Assembly: GCA_002747805.1 (NCBI GenBank)
Contig: PDQP01000012.1
Coordinates: 1-43,141, forward strand
Direction of reading: 5' to 3'
DNA: 43,141 bases
Source of the DNA: Deltaproteobacteria bacterium
GTDB taxonomy: Bacteria > Desulfobacterota > Desulfobulbia > Desulfobulbales > Desulfocapsaceae
Position 1 is the stretch's first letter. Each line of letters starts with the position of its first letter. The notes beneath the pieces are model-generated. The model had not been told where the DNA came from. It searched no databases and was given only the letters and a program-made list of their open reading frames with translations. A program made the position numbers and the translations under genes. This document shows positions 9,327-17,207 of the stretch, one piece after another.

Positions 9327-10343
9327 ATGAAATATAATTTTATCGGCAGAAGCGGCCTGCGGGTCAGCCCGGTGTGTCTTGGCACCATGACTTTTGGCTC
9401 GTCCTGCGATCGGCAGACCGCCTTCAGGATTATGGATAAGGCGTATGAGGCCGGAATCAATTTCTTTGATACCGCAGAGATATATCCGGTGCCGCCCAAA
9501 AGTGAGACCGTGGGCATCACCGAAAAAATAGTCGGGGAATGGCTTAAAAGCAAACCAAGAGGCAGCATAATTCTTGCTACCAAGGTGGCCGGGGCCTCGT
9601 CCGGATGGTTTGTGCCGCCGATAAGACATGGACTGACGGCCATTGACCGCCATCATATCCAGACGGCGGTTGAGGGCAGCCTGAAAAGATTGCAAACGGA
9701 TTATATTGATTTATACCAAATGCACTGGCCGGATACGGTGGTGCCGAAGCAGGAGAGCATGGCGGCCTTTGATGAGCTGGTCCGCTCCGGCAAGGTGCGT
9801 TATCTGGGAACCTCAAATGATACCGCCTATGGCACCACCAAGGCCAATACCATCTGCGAGTATTTGGGCTATAGCCGCTTTGAATCCATTCAGAATAATT
9901 TTTCCTTGTTAAATCGAAGATTTCTTGATGAGATGGTGGAAATGTGCAAAAAGGAAAATATCTCCTTGCTGCCATATTCACCGATGGCTGGCGGGGTGTT
10001 AAGCGGCAAGTATAATCTGGATGAGCAGGCGGACGGCAGGTTTACCAGATATGCGGCCAGCCCCGAAAAAAGGGTACGCAAGATGGTCAAGCGGTTTTTG
10101 AACGAAAAGACCCTGCAATCAACCGCAAAATATATGGAGATAGCAAAGGAACTGGGGATTTCGCCAGCTACTCTGGCGGTGGCCTGGAGCAGGCAGTTTG
10201 ACTTTGTTGCCTCTACCATCATTGGCGCCAATAACGAAAAGCAGCTTGATGACTCCATTGCCGCCATGAATATCCAGCTTGACCGTGAAACCATGCGGAA
10301 ATGCGACCAGATTCATCAGGAGATACTTTATCCGATGGGGTAG
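9327..10343 (+). CDS. Aldo/keto reductase, Tas-like
   Basis: This 338-aa protein is an NADP-dependent aldo/keto reductase of the Tas/YajO type. The catalytic tetrad is visible: Asp48 and Tyr53 in FFDTAEIYP, Lys86 in LATKVAG and His133 in LYQMHWPD. The YPVPP motif just after Tyr53, followed by TE..VGEWL, is characteristic of the E. coli Tas branch. The C-terminal half carries the cofactor-binding region (ASTIIGANNEKQLDD). Length is normal for the family. The gene ends 5 bases before the end of the convergent GntR gene. The substrate is unknown and no neighbour indicates a pathway. Confidence 0.93.
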   Translation: MKYNFIGRSGLRVSPVCLGTMTFGSSCDRQTAFRIMDKAYEAGINFFDTAEIYPVPPKSETVGITEKIVGEWLKSKPRGSIILATKVAGASSGWFVPPIRHGLTAIDRHHIQTAVEGSLKRLQTDYIDLYQMHWPDTVVPKQESMAAFDELVRSGKVRYLGTSNDTAYGTTKANTICEYLGYSRFESIQNNFSLLNRRFLDEMVEMCKKENISLLPYSPMAGGVLSGKYNLDEQADGRFTRYAASPEKRVRKMVKRFLNEKTLQSTAKYMEIAKELGISPATLAVAWSRQFDFVASTIIGANNEKQLDDSIAAMNIQLDRETMRKCDQIHQEILYPMG

Positions 10344-10348
10344 GGTGC

Positions 10349-11053
10349 TTACTGCCTGCCGCTGCTTATCATAAACCTGAACCTGCCGCCCGGATACAGG
10401 TTTTTGCTATATTCAATCGGCTGCCCTGGCTGGTTAAATGATAGTTTCCTTTCCAGCAGAAGCGGCGTATCGGCCTGTATGCCGAGATATTCGGCCTCAT
10501 CTTCCCGGGCGGCTGCGGCTTCAATAGATTGTTCATTATGAACCGCCTTGGCCCGATATTCTCTGAGCAGGCATTCAAAAGCGGTTAGATCATTGATGTT
10601 CAGGTTGGAGCCGGATTCCATCACAGGTGAGACCGGCAGAAAAAATCTTTCCATCACCACCGGAGAGTTATGGAAAAGCTGCAGACGGCAACCTAAAAAT
10701 ATCTTTGCGGATGCAGGTATTTTCAGCAGGCTGGAGATGTCTGGAACTACAGCCATTTCCAGCCTGATAATCCTGCCTTTTGCAGGCGGAGAATTTGCGG
10801 GAAGTTCCGCCGCCTTTAAGCAGCAGGCCTTTCTTTCCCTGACCGCCACATAATTACCCGACCCTTGCCTGTTTTCGACCAGCCCGCTTGAGACAAGCTG
10901 CCCAATAGCCTTTCTGACAGTTACCCGGGTAACCCCAAATTCCGCACTTAGCTTTCGCTCGGAAGGAAGCCGCTGTCCCTCGATATATCTACCCGAACTT
11001 ATAGCACTTTTAATTTCTTCGGCAATCTGAATATATTTGCTATTTTTTTGCAT
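10349..11053 (-). CDS. GntR-family transcription regulator with UTRA ligand domain (HutC/PhnF type)
   Basis: This 234-aa protein has an N-terminal winged helix-turn-helix (about 5-72; LPSERKLSAEFGVTRVTVRK is the GntR signature). A C-terminal UTRA ligand-binding domain follows (about 85-230), with the usual LLLERKLSFNQPGQPIEYS ending. This is the HutC subfamily, which includes PhnF, the repressor of phosphonate genes. It lies on the same strand as, and downstream of, the phosphonate-type transporter genes, separated from them by the higBA insertion. Control of that transporter is therefore a reasonable inference, though the effector could be another small molecule. The ribosome site is weak. 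Confidence 0.9.
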   Translation of the reverse strand: MQKNSKYIQIAEEIKSAISSGRYIEGQRLPSERKLSAEFGVTRVTVRKAIGQLVSSGLVENRQGSGNYVAVRERKACCLKAAELPANSPPAKGRIIRLEMAVVPDISSLLKIPASAKIFLGCRLQLFHNSPVVMERFFLPVSPVMESGSNLNINDLTAFECLLREYRAKAVHNEQSIEAAAAREDEAEYLGIQADTPLLLERKLSFNQPGQPIEYSKNLYPGGRFRFMISSGRQ

Positions 11054-11323
11054 ATAACAGCCTACGGAATTTTTTTAGCTATGGACTTTTAGAAAATACC
11101 CAAAATATCCTAAAATGTGAATTTTGCAAAAGGTTCTATGAATACTCTCTAGATTTCTCATAATTTCCCTATTGTTCCACATTGTTTAAGTCTATTTTGC
11201 AGATGCCATGCGATTGGCATAGGCATTGACGATTGTTATCATCATTACAAACAATATTTTGAATTTACGTTGTTTTTAAGATAATTTCCACCTCAAATAT
11301 ACCGTGCTGTTAATCATAATATT
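11054..11323. other. AT-rich intergenic region between GntR and higBA
   Basis: About 270 AT-rich bases hold no gene. An inverted repeat ATGCCA/TGGCAT (11203-11220) and a second one, ATTGTT/AACAAT (about 11233-11256), could be operators, possibly for the GntR regulator. A loose promoter for the GntR gene (TTGCAA, 16 bases, TATTTT on the minus strand) lies about 50-75 bases upstream of its start. The composition differs from the flanking operons and fits acquisition of higBA with foreign DNA. Confidence 0.35.
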
Positions 11324-11352
11324 TTGACATGCATCATGCTACATGTTACTAT
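11324..11352 (+). promoter_or_regulatory. higBA promoter with overlapping inverted repeat
   Basis: A perfect TTGACA (11324-11329) and TACTAT (11347-11352) are 17 bases apart. An inverted repeat ACATG/CATGT (11327-11346) covers the spacer and would be a natural HigA operator. Transcription would start about 7 bases after the -10 box, almost at the higB ATG at 11360, and no ribosome binding site is visible, so the mRNA may be leaderless. Confidence 0.55.
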
Positions 11353-11359
11353 TTTTCGC

Positions 11360-11638
11360 ATGATTAAATCGTTTAAGTGTTCACACACAGAAAATTTGGC
11401 AAAAGGCAACCAGGTCAAACGTTTCGGTGGTATTGTCAAGGTTGCACGAAGGAAATTGCGACAACTCGAAATTGCCAGCCAACTTGAAGATTTACGAGTT
11501 CCGCCAGGCAATCATCTTGAAGCTCTTAAAGGTGATCGTTCCGGACAATATAGTATCCGCATCAACGACCAGTGGAGACTTTGTTTTTGTTGGGAAAATG
11601 GTTATGCTGAAAATGTAGAAATCGTTGACTATCACTGA
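11360..11638 (+). CDS. higB: HigB-type toxin (RelE/ParE-fold mRNA interferase)
   Basis: This 92-aa protein matches the HigB 'killer' family. It has an N-terminal helical start (MIKSFKCSHTENLAKG), a central LRVPPGNHLEALKGDRSGQYSIRIN stretch, and the C-terminal DQWRLCFCWENGYAENVEIVDYH with the conserved R.CF.W core. HigB toxins cleave translating mRNA at the ribosome. I chose the ATG at 11360 because it gives the usual family length; the frame is open upstream to a TTG at 11324, which is inside the promoter. Toxin-before-antitoxin order is typical of higBA. Confidence 0.93.
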   Translation: MIKSFKCSHTENLAKGNQVKRFGGIVKVARRKLRQLEIASQLEDLRVPPGNHLEALKGDRSGQYSIRINDQWRLCFCWENGYAENVEIVDYH

Positions 11639-11648
11639 AGAGATCATT

Positions 11649-11984
11649 ATGAAAAAATTAGATCCAGTTACTCCAGGAGAAATCCTGTTAGAAGAATTTC
11701 TGAAACCTATGGGGCTTAGTCAATATCGCCTGGCAAAAGAGATTGACGTTCCTGCCCAGCGTATCAGTGATATTGTTTTGGGTAAGCGTTCTATCACAGC
11801 AGATACAGACCTGCGGCTATGTGCGTTCTTTGGTTTATCCAACGGCTACTGGCTGCGTGCCCAAGTTGCCCATGACACAGAAGTTACTGAAAAAATTCTT
11901 GCTCCAGTACTCAAAAAAATTAAACCCTGGGGTGAAAATGGGTTCAACAAGTCGCTTCACCGGACTAGCTGCACTCGCAGGTGA
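11649..11984 (+). CDS. higA: HigA-type antitoxin (XRE/Cro helix-turn-helix)
   Basis: This 111-aa antitoxin begins KLDPVTPGEILLEEFLKP, the usual HigA opening. Its helix-turn-helix (LSQYRLAKEIDVPAQRISDI, about 24-43) is followed by the LRLCAFFGLSNGYWL segment. It should neutralise HigB and repress the operon. The ATG at 11649 lies 10 bases after higB; an in-frame TTG at 11625 overlaps higB and is less likely. The last 20 or so residues do not look like HigA, because the frame runs into the attC-like element at 11942-11998. This is usual for genes carried on integron cassettes. Confidence 0.93.
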   Translation: MKKLDPVTPGEILLEEFLKPMGLSQYRLAKEIDVPAQRISDIVLGKRSITADTDLRLCAFFGLSNGYWLRAQVAHDTEVTEKILAPVLKKIKPWGENGFNKSLHRTSCTRR

Positions 11985-11998
11985 ACTCGGCGTTGTAT
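11942..11998 (+). other. attC-like recombination site (candidate integron cassette end)
   Basis: A 57-base element starts with GTTCAAC (11942-11948), an exact match to the attC R'' consensus RYYYAAC. It ends with GTTGTAT (11992-11998), one mismatch from the R' consensus GTTRRRY. Inside are complementary arms TTCACC and GGTGAA with CTCGGC before the right core, as in many attC sites. It overlaps the end of higA. No integrase gene and no matching left-hand core site were found, so this may be a stranded or decayed cassette. Confidence 0.5.
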
Positions 11999-12142
11999 TT
12001 CTTTCCGGCGGCTAGGTATGCTGTCTGCCATTGGTAAATTATGATGTAGGCGAGTTTCGATGCCTATGGACAAACCAGCCGTCAGCTCAATAACACGCCC
12101 CTTCTGCATTGCTGCAACGGCTTGTAACGCTTAAAAGGAGCC

Positions 12143-12937
12143 TTAAATAATTTTCTTGCGGATGTTGGTTACCAGCAGTTCAGCCAGGATAACCACTGTA
12201 AAAATGGAAAGCAGGATAACAGATACCCGATCCCAATAAAAAAGGTTCAAGGCAGTATCCAGCACCATACCAATACCGCCTGCACCAACCAGACCGATTA
12301 CTGCCGATTCACGTACATTTATATCCCATCGAAACAGGAATATTCCCCAGAAAGCGGGGGAGACCTGCGGCCAGTATCCTTTCAGGAAAACACTGAGCCA
12401 AGGGGCTCCGGCAGACTTCAAGGCCTCTATCGGCCCTGGATTTACCTCTTCCAGGGCCTCAGCAAAAAGTTTTCCGACAAAGCCTACCGAGCGGAAACCA
12501 ATGCAAACCGTTCCTGCCAGGGGGCCAGGGCCAAAAACAGCCACAAAGAGCAGTGCCCAGACGAGAGAATTTACCGAACGGGAGGAAACCAGAATCAACT
12601 TTGCCAGCCAGTGCAGCAGGGGCATACGCACAATATTTTTAGCACCCATGATGCCGACCGGGACAGCCATGACAATAGCCAGCAGGGTGCCGAGACTGGC
12701 AATATGAAGGGTTTCCATCATGGCCGCATGTACCCCTTTTGGATAGTACGCATAGTCAAGCGGCCACATCCTGCTAAACAGATCGGCAACCTGAGCCGGG
12801 GCATCATAAAGAAACTCAGGAATAACTTCGACCGTACGCATGGAATATGCCAGGGCAAGAGCGAAGCCCAAAAAAACAGAAAATCGGGCCAGGCGTTCAC
12901 CAAAGGAGAATCTTTCCCATTTATTGCCGCAATTCAT
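12143..12937 (-). CDS. phnE: Phosphonate-type ABC transporter permease (second PhnE)
   Basis: This 264-aa inner-membrane protein has about six membrane segments and the permease coupling motif EALKSAGAPW (171-180), which contacts the ATPase. GFVGKLFAEALEE before it is characteristic of PhnE proteins. Its ATG overlaps the stop of the preceding phnE by four bases (ATGA), so the two are translationally coupled and probably form a heterodimeric channel. It is the last gene of the run; no terminator is seen behind it, and higBA on the other strand follows. Confidence 0.93.
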   Translation of the reverse strand: MNCGNKWERFSFGERLARFSVFLGFALALAYSMRTVEVIPEFLYDAPAQVADLFSRMWPLDYAYYPKGVHAAMMETLHIASLGTLLAIVMAVPVGIMGAKNIVRMPLLHWLAKLILVSSRSVNSLVWALLFVAVFGPGPLAGTVCIGFRSVGFVGKLFAEALEEVNPGPIEALKSAGAPWLSVFLKGYWPQVSPAFWGIFLFRWDINVRESAVIGLVGAGGIGMVLDTALNLFYWDRVSVILLSIFTVVILAELLVTNIRKKII

Positions 12938-13734
12938 TGGAACACCCGTTTTATTTTAGAAGAAATAAATTCACTCAGCATGACCAGGGCAATAATTGAA
13001 ATCAGGATGGCCGCAAGAAAATCATAATCAAACCGCTGAAAAGCAGCAAACAGGGTGCCGCCAATGCCGCCGGCACCGACAATACCAACCATGGTTGAAT
13101 TACGCAGGTTTGAATCTAGCTGATAGGAAGCAAAGCCGATAAAACGGTTTTGCACCTGCGGCACAACCGCATAGAGGATAATGCTCATAAAAGGAGCACC
13201 CGAAGCCCGCAGGGCCTCAACCGGTTTCAAGGAGATTTCTTCAATAGCCTCGGCAAAGAGCTTGCCGATAAAACCGATGGAGGCAAAAATAAGCGTTAAA
13301 ATACCTGCCAATGGGCCAAAACCAACGGCCTTGACAAATAAAATGGCAAAAATCACTGGATGAAAGGATCGGCACAGGGCAACCAGGGTTCTGAAAGGCC
13401 AGGTTACCCAGGCTGGCATCAGGTTTCGGGCAGAAAGCAGCCCCACAGGAAGTGAAAAAAGTACCCCAAAAGCTGAGGCAATAACCGCAATCTCCACTGT
13501 TTCCAAGAGGTTGAAAACAAGCAGTTTCCAGCGGGAGAAATTGGGCGGAACAAGTTCGCCGATAAAATCAGCACCATTTCCCAGACCTTCACAAAAACGG
13601 GTCCAGGAAATATCCAGATAATTCATTGCATATAATGCGTACAAAAAGGCGAGCAGATACCCCGCCCGGGCCCACCAGTTGGCCGCAAAAGGCGGGCCAT
13701 GATCAGTTTTTGCGTCTGCACTTACTGGAGCCAA
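12934..13734 (-). CDS. phnE: Phosphonate-type ABC transporter permease (first PhnE)
   Basis: This 266-aa inner-membrane permease has the coupling motif EALRASGAP (173-181) preceded by [18 protein letters not shown]. The only start consistent with its length is a TTG at 13734, which overlaps the phnC stop by 13 bases and has a G-rich site (GGGGGGAAGA) just upstream. The next internal Met (38) would remove the first membrane segment. With phnC, phnD and the second phnE it makes a complete importer for phosphonate, phosphite or a related phosphorus compound. Confidence 0.92.
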   Translation of the reverse strand: MAPVSADAKTDHGPPFAANWWARAGYLLAFLYALYAMNYLDISWTRFCEGLGNGADFIGELVPPNFSRWKLLVFNLLETVEIAVIASAFGVLFSLPVGLLSARNLMPAWVTWPFRTLVALCRSFHPVIFAILFVKAVGFGPLAGILTLIFASIGFIGKLFAEAIEEISLKPVEALRASGAPFMSIILYAVVPQVQNRFIGFASYQLDSNLRNSTMVGIVGAGGIGGTLFAAFQRFDYDFLAAILISIIALVMLSEFISSKIKRVFQ

Positions 13735-14510
13735 TCTTCCCCCCCATATATTTCCTTGAGATTATCACGGGTTAATTGTTCTGGAGGGCCATCGTAAACG
13801 ATGCCGCCTTTAGACAGGCCGATGATGCGGGAATTAAACCTCTTGGCCAGCTCAACGTCATGAATATTGATAATCAGGGGAATGTTGTTCCGCTGCGACA
13901 TATCAACCAGAAGTTCCATGATTTCGACACTGGTTTTGGGGTCAAGGGACGAGGTTGGCTCATCGGCAAGCAGAATATGCGGCTCCTGCATCAGGGCCCT
14001 GGCAATACCAACCCGCTGACGCTGGCCGCCGGAGAGGCTGTCGGCCCGTTGTCTGGCAAAATCGATCAATCCTGTTGCTTCCAGAAGGGCAAAGCCGCGG
14101 TCAATATCAGCCTGGGGATATTTCCTCAGCCAGGCCCGCCACGGTTTTACATAACCCAGGCGGCCGCTCAATACATTTTCCATCACCGAGAGGCGCTCTA
14201 CCAGGTTAAATTCCTGAAACACCATGCCAATCTTACGTCTTGCCCTTCTCAGTTCCTTGCCTGAAAGGCTGGTGATATTTTCGCCGCTGATAAAAACTTC
14301 CCCGGAGGTTGGCGGAATCAGCTTGTTGACACACCTGATCAAAGTGCTTTTTCCAGTACCCGACGGGCCGATTATGGCGACACTGTCATTTCCCTTTACT
14401 GCGAAACTAATGTCCCGTAATACGGGGGTGCCGGCAACATATTCCTTCCGTAAATTCTTTACCTGAAGACTACGCTCCGTGGTACAGGACCTGCCCTCTT
14501 TGTTAGTCAT
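13722..14510 (-). CDS. phnC: Phosphonate-type ABC transporter ATP-binding protein
   Basis: This 262-aa ATPase has Walker [10 protein letters not shown] (48-56), Q-loop MVFQEFN (about 96-102), signature LSGGQRQR (159-166) and Walker B ILLADEP (179-185). The [13 protein letters not shown] opening and the [17 protein letters not shown] stretch are typical of PhnC. It powers the two PhnE permeases and follows phnD after a 77-base gap that contains a hairpin. The ribosome site is weak. Confidence 0.94.
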   Translation of the reverse strand: MTNKEGRSCTTERSLQVKNLRKEYVAGTPVLRDISFAVKGNDSVAIIGPSGTGKSTLIRCVNKLIPPTSGEVFISGENITSLSGKELRRARRKIGMVFQEFNLVERLSVMENVLSGRLGYVKPWRAWLRKYPQADIDRGFALLEATGLIDFARQRADSLSGGQRQRVGIARALMQEPHILLADEPTSSLDPKTSVEIMELLVDMSQRNNIPLIINIHDVELAKRFNSRIIGLSKGGIVYDGPPEQLTRDNLKEIYGGEDWLQ

Positions 14511-14546
14511 AACGCCCTGGTTTTACAAACGATGGGAAAAATAACT

Positions 14547-14571
14547 CAACGCCCCTCAAATAGAGGCGTTG
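14547..14571 (-). terminator. Intercistronic hairpin between phnD and phnC
   Basis: CAACGCC (14547-14553) pairs with GGCGTTG (14565-14571). On the minus strand the stem is followed by AGTTATTTTT. A weak terminator or mRNA-stabilising hairpin after the binding-protein gene is common in importer operons and would give more PhnD than PhnC/PhnE. Which of the two it is cannot be decided from sequence. Confidence 0.5.
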
Positions 14572-14587
14572 AATTTGCAACAAAAGA

Positions 14588-15607
14588 CTATTTTTTGGCT
14601 GCCTTTTTCTTTGCTTTTTTGGCAGCTTCCTTTTCTGCCATTTTTTTCAGCCCGGCCTGATTGTAGGAGGTTCCGGTAGATTCAGCAATATCACGAATAA
14701 CCTTCCACTCCTTTTCATAGGTTACCGGGTAAAAACGATCTGCCTTACCAAAGGTTTTCTGCATGGCAGGGGTGAAACGGTAGGAATGGAATGCATCAAC
14801 AATTTTTTTCACCAGATCCGGGTGAAGGTTGTGTGCGTACCCGAAAGAAGAGGTCGGGAATTTGGGGCTGGTAAAAACAATATTGAAGTCGTCCTGGTTA
14901 ATTCTCCCAGCCTCGGCCATGCGGTAGAACACATCAGAGGCTACGGGAGCAGCATCATAATCACCATGAGCAACACCGAGGATGGACTGATCATGTTTTC
15001 CTGAATATACTACGGTGTAATCTTGATCCGGCACGATCCCATGTTGAGGAAAAATTGCTCTCGGTGCAAGATTTCCAGAGTTGGAAGAGGCCGAAGTATG
15101 GGCAACCTTTTTGCCTTTCAGGTCGGCAAGGCTCTTAATATCACTATCTTTTTTGGTGATAACAAGCAGGTTGTATCCTTGAAAGGTATCAGGATACCCT
15201 TTAACGGCAATAGGAACATAACCGGCCAGATTTACTGCAAAACCGGTCGGGCCGGTGGAAAAACCGGCAATATGCAGGCGGCCGGAACGCATGGCCTCAA
15301 CCTCGGCAGCATTTGATTGCACGGTATAATAAATCACCCTTTTTCCGGTGGCCTTTTCCAGATATTTCTGGAAATCGGCAAAAGCATCCTTATATACCGC
15401 AGGATCTTCCACCGGGGTATAGGTAAAGACCAGGGTTTTCGGGTCTTTCCATTCCTTTGGGTCTTTGGGGGGATCTGCCACCAGATCCTTATTTTCATCG
15501 CAAAACATTTCATCAAGGGTGCCGCGGTTTTTGCATTGATCTGCTGCATAAGCGGCAGTTGCAGCCAAGAAAAATACTGTCAACAACGCCAGAATTTTTT
15601 TCATCAT
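14588..15607 (-). CDS. phnD: Phosphonate-type ABC transporter substrate-binding protein
   Basis: This 339-aa periplasmic protein has a clear signal peptide (cleaved after about AATAAYA, residue 21). The PhnD-family core shows LVFTYTPVEDP, YYTVQSNAAEVEAMRSGRLHIAGFSTGPT and GKKVAHTSASSNSG. The family binds phosphonates, phosphite or phosphate esters; the ligand here is not known. The C-terminus is odd: about 18 residues rich in Lys and Ala (KKMAEKEAAKKAKKKAAKK), unusual for a periplasmic binding protein. A GAGGTGAGGAA ribosome site supports the ATGATG start. A 229-base leader region with hairpins lies upstream. Confidence 0.94.
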   Translation of the reverse strand: MMKKILALLTVFFLAATAAYAADQCKNRGTLDEMFCDENKDLVADPPKDPKEWKDPKTLVFTYTPVEDPAVYKDAFADFQKYLEKATGKRVIYYTVQSNAAEVEAMRSGRLHIAGFSTGPTGFAVNLAGYVPIAVKGYPDTFQGYNLLVITKKDSDIKSLADLKGKKVAHTSASSNSGNLAPRAIFPQHGIVPDQDYTVVYSGKHDQSILGVAHGDYDAAPVASDVFYRMAEAGRINQDDFNIVFTSPKFPTSSFGYAHNLHPDLVKKIVDAFHSYRFTPAMQKTFGKADRFYPVTYEKEWKVIRDIAESTGTSYNQAGLKKMAEKEAAKKAKKKAAKK

Positions 15608-15650
15608 TTCCTCACCTCTGGTTAAAATTACGGTTGAAAAAATGCGGCAT

Positions 15651-15698
15651 GAAAAAGCCCTTTTTCACCCCGCCTGCAATGCCAAAAGCTATGCGGGG
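15651..15698 (-). promoter_or_regulatory. Leader hairpins upstream of phnD
   Basis: In the gap 15608-15836 the minus strand has a stem CCCCGC/GCGGGG (15668-15698), then GAAAAAG/CTTTTTC (15651-15666), then GCATTTTTTC. A GGCAT inside the first hairpin could instead pair with ATGCC downstream, so alternative folds are possible. A TTGACC (15787-15792) is a candidate -35 box without a clear -10. The region may be a leader with attenuation, or simply the end of the preceding gene; I do not recognise a known riboswitch. Confidence 0.35.
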
Positions 15699-15836
15699 AT
15701 ATACCAATTAAAATTATTATGCAGCTAATGAAAATAACCCCTGGTTCTCCCCCGCAGGCCAGTATCTAGCCGACTTTTGCCTTATGGGTCAAGCTCAATC
15801 TGCATCGAATTTACTTTTTTATACCCTGCCTTGCCC

Positions 15837-17165
15837 TCAACTCACCCACTTTTTAATCAGGGCATCAATTCTGTTTGGAATAACACCAGTCATAACAGCA
15901 AGATCCAGGATGGTAAAGCGTGAACGCATCTGATTGGCATTGACCACAGTGTCAAAAAAGAATTGAAAATCAAGGGCGCCGCCGCCGCGGCGTATCCCAG
16001 GCAGGGTATGAATGCCGCCGGATTTTTCCAGACAGTTTTTTAGCCTGGCAGGATCTGCCAGCATCGGTTTAATGGTCTTGCATAATGCCTGCCAGTTATC
16101 ATGCCTCGACAGAAAGTCTTTTGCTTCTGCTATTTTGGGCAGTTTCTTTTCATATTCTCCGGCCACGATTGCTGAAAGTTCTCCCCAAAAGCCGGTATTT
16201 ACTGTCTGAGGAATATCGACAAATTGCGGAACCTCAATGGTCATTATCTCCCCGTACAAAGCTGCCATAAGAATTGAGGCGACCCCGACCTGACGGCCAT
16301 GATAATCATGGGTAACGCCATCTCTTGCCGCAGTCATATCAAGAGTATGAGAAATCAGATGCTCTCCGCCGGAAGCAGGAGCAGAGGTGCCGGTGATGGT
16401 CATGGCGATACTGGAATAAAAAAGTGCCTCAAAGAGTGCCTTAAAGGCCCCTTGCTCCTTGTTTCGTATCCCTTCTGGATTATCAAGATACACAGGCTCC
16501 AGATCTTTTAGAAGATCTACGGCAAACTGGCAGTAATAGTCGCCAAACAAAAACTGGTTAAGTTTCCAGTCGGCGGAACTAACTGATTTGGCAAGGACAT
16601 CGCCAAGTCCTGAGGTGGTGAGTTCATCGGGAGCCTGATAAAGCACCTCAGGTTCAACAAAGGCTGCCTTGCAGGCCTCAGCATGGAAAAGCACCTTAAG
16701 CCCGCCGATAGAAGCGGCCACGTTGGCTGAGGCATAGCCATTCATGGAAGCCGCAGTTGGCACGGTTATATATGGCTTTTTCTTCAGGAAAGACACCCAT
16801 TTGACAAGATCATTGACGACCCCGCTTCCCACAGCAAGATAAAGGTCTGCATCCGGTGCCGCTGCTAATATCTCATCCCTGGCATTATCATCAGCCGCTG
16901 GAGATTTGCCGCTTCTGTCAGCAATGATATAGGTTTCGGGCTGAATACCTTGCTGCTGCAATAACTCTTTTACCCGCTTGCCGGCCGCCTCAAAGGTTCT
17001 CTGATCTGCAATCAGAAGATACCTCTGTCCACGGGTAATATTGCGGGCAATGTCGGCTATACTTGCGTAAGCATGATCATCATAGATGAAGTTCTCTGTC
17101 GGTACGGTGTGCTGTTTTCCGCAATCACAGGCAAACGATGTGCCAAGAAGAGTGTTAAAATCCAT
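15837..17165 (-). CDS. sn-glycerol-1-phosphate dehydrogenase-like enzyme (AraM/EgsA family, iron-ADH fold)
   Basis: This 442-aa cytoplasmic NAD(P)-dependent dehydrogenase belongs to the glycerol-1-phosphate dehydrogenase family, which interconverts dihydroxyacetone phosphate and sn-glycerol-1-phosphate. Visible motifs are the dinucleotide-binding GSGVVND (113-119), VPTAASMNGYAS (135-146), GLGDVLAKS (186-194), ASGGEHLISH (264-273) and HGRQVGV (289-295). Asp189, His269 and His289 are the likely metal ligands. A clear ribosome site (GAGGGTGA) precedes the ATG. The gene follows the chemotaxis gene by 42 bases and precedes phnD on the same strand. This context suggests that it acts on an imported phospho- or phosphono-glycerol-like compound rather than making a lipid; that is inference. 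Confidence 0.85.
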   Translation of the reverse strand: MDFNTLLGTSFACDCGKQHTVPTENFIYDDHAYASIADIARNITRGQRYLLIADQRTFEAAGKRVKELLQQQGIQPETYIIADRSGKSPAADDNARDEILAAAPDADLYLAVGSGVVNDLVKWVSFLKKKPYITVPTAASMNGYASANVAASIGGLKVLFHAEACKAAFVEPEVLYQAPDELTTSGLGDVLAKSVSSADWKLNQFLFGDYYCQFAVDLLKDLEPVYLDNPEGIRNKEQGAFKALFEALFYSSIAMTITGTSAPASGGEHLISHTLDMTAARDGVTHDYHGRQVGVASILMAALYGEIMTIEVPQFVDIPQTVNTGFWGELSAIVAGEYEKKLPKIAEAKDFLSRHDNWQALCKTIKPMLADPARLKNCLEKSGGIHTLPGIRRGGGALDFQFFFDTVVNANQMRSRFTILDLAVMTGVIPNRIDALIKKWVS

Positions 17166-17207
17166 TTTTCACCCTCTATGATGGTTTCGTAAAAACTCAA
17201 AATATAA

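Noticed and set aside
11054..11323. Left-hand integron core site (GTTRRRY) or attI upstream of higBA
   Set aside because: Only imperfect matches such as GTTAATC occur and no integrase gene is in the window, so the cassette claim rests on the right-hand site alone.
15608..15836. Known riboswitch classes (cobalamin, TPP, cyclic-di-GMP, SAM) in the phnD leader
   Set aside because: None of the conserved core motifs could be found, so only generic hairpins are reported.
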